Assembly: GCA_913054485.1 (NCBI GenBank)
Contig: CAJXHQ010000217.1
Coordinates: 1 to 5,885 of the forward strand
Source of the DNA: an uncultured Paracoccaceae bacterium
GTDB lineage: Bacteria > Pseudomonadota > Alphaproteobacteria > Rhodobacterales > Rhodobacteraceae
Length of the DNA stretch: 5,885 nt
Direction: 5' to 3'
Of this stretch, positions 5,617 to 5,885 are shown in pieces (positions within the stretch are counted from its first letter, which is position 1; each line of letters begins with the position of its first letter). The translations under genes and the position numbers were made by a program. The notes beneath the pieces were generated by a model, which was not told the DNA's origin, ran no database searches, and worked only from the letters and a program-made list of their open reading frames with translations.

Positions 5617-5735
5617 TGAGTGAACCAATAAGTCCTTCCGATCTATGTAAAGCGAACCCTTGCGACGTCCCGAAAATTTTAACCTTCTTTGAGCATCAAT
5701 GGATTTTTTTTAGGTAAATCGTTGTTTGCCAATTT

Positions 5736-5750
5736 ATTGACCGATTGATC
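5736..5750 (-). promoter_or_regulatory. direct-repeat motif ATTGACC-NN-TTGATC upstream of the sugar transferase gene
   Basis: TTGACC (5737-5742) and TTGATC (5745-5750) repeat with an 8-base period, as at 4646-4660, and both copies start with the same preceding A. The motif also overlaps an imperfect dyad, GTTTGCCAAT (5724-5733) with ATTGATCAAAC (5744-5754). It lies 165 bases from ATG 5571, or 108 bases from TTG 5628. It is a candidate binding site shared with the GT2 gene. Confidence 0.4.
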
Positions 5751-5837
5751 AAACCGCCCCTGGCCCAGCCGAAGCAGCGGCCGTGACACTAAAAATATCA
5801 AAATAGCGACATGCTGCCGAAAACATCCGGGCCCTTT

Positions 5838-5857
5838 CCGCCTGTGTTGCCAGGCGG
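5838..5857. terminator. hairpin near the right edge, possible end of a neighbouring gene
   Basis: CCGCCTG (5838-5844) and CAGGCGG (5851-5857) form a perfect 7-bp stem with a 6-base loop. On the minus strand it is followed by AAAGGG rather than a T-tract, so it is a weak terminator at best. It could close a minus-strand gene lying beyond the right edge. Confidence 0.3.
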
Positions 5858-5885
5858 CAGACGCGGAACTCAACGGCGGCCTCAG

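Larger units (their letters stand above)
5572..5885. other. AT-richer upstream region of the sugar transferase gene
   Basis: No convincing gene is seen here; a 64-codon minus-strand frame at 5679-5873 starts with TTG and resembles no family. The stretch 5640-5760 is clearly more AT-rich than the rest, with an A/T tract at 5704-5711, TAAAAT-type sequence at about 5679-5684 on the minus strand and a repeat motif at 5736-5750. It is most likely the promoter region of the sugar transferase, though I could not fix a -35/-10 pair. Confidence 0.55.

Noticed and set aside
5679..5873. 64-codon minus-strand frame upstream of the sugar transferase
   Set aside because: It has a TTG start, no clear ribosome site, lies in an AT-rich promoter-like region and shows no family resemblance. 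The short hydrophobic patch alone is not enough.
1..5885. Mobile elements, CRISPR arrays, tRNA or rRNA genes
   Set aside because: No transposase or integrase frame, terminal repeats, regularly spaced repeats or tRNA-like cloverleaf was seen.

Overview
The window is GC-rich with strongly GC-ending codons. Its gene content (an ExoY-type sugar transferase, a family-2 glycosyltransferase and a secreted glycoside hydrolase) suggests an alphaproteobacterium, most likely of the Rhodobacteraceae/Roseobacter group. That placement is inferred from protein style and codon use, without any database search. Most of the window looks like part of an exopolysaccharide locus. No mobile element, tRNA, rRNA or CRISPR array is visible.

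Layout, left to right: (1) a KamA-family (lysine 2,3-aminomutase-like) radical SAM protein on the + strand, 198-1562; (2) a secreted GH-A-type glycoside hydrolase with a C-terminal binding-like module on the - strand, 1587-3218; (3) a 306-base divergent intergenic region; (4) a 53-aa C-tail-anchored membrane ORF on the + strand, 3525-3686; (5) a GT2 glycosyltransferase on the - strand, 3696-4577; (6) a 120-base divergent gap; (7) a second, related 51-aa C-tail-anchored ORF on the + strand, 4698-4853; (8) an ExoY-like polyprenyl-phosphate sugar-1-phosphate transferase on the - strand, 4873-5571 (or from a TTG at 5628); (9) an AT-richer upstream region to the right edge.

Proposed division of labour (inference): the sugar transferase primes the lipid carrier with the first sugar, the GT2 enzyme adds a later sugar at the cytoplasmic face, and the exported hydrolase trims or releases polymer, much as PslG or ExoK do elsewhere. 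The radical SAM enzyme has no obvious place in this pathway and may simply be a neighbour. Its core residues are intact, but the two Asp residues that recognise lysine in true lysine 2,3-aminomutase appear to be absent.

The least expected signal is the pair of tiny + strand ORFs. Each ends convergently within 9-19 bases of a glycosyl-transfer gene. Their last 20 or so residues align without gaps (pattern RRxVxxGCxxxWAAVLxxxF), and both stop directly after the membrane segment. In addition, a 15-base direct-repeat motif (ATTGACC-NN-TTGAYC) lies upstream of both the GT2 gene and the sugar transferase gene, in the same orientation, and may be a shared regulatory site.
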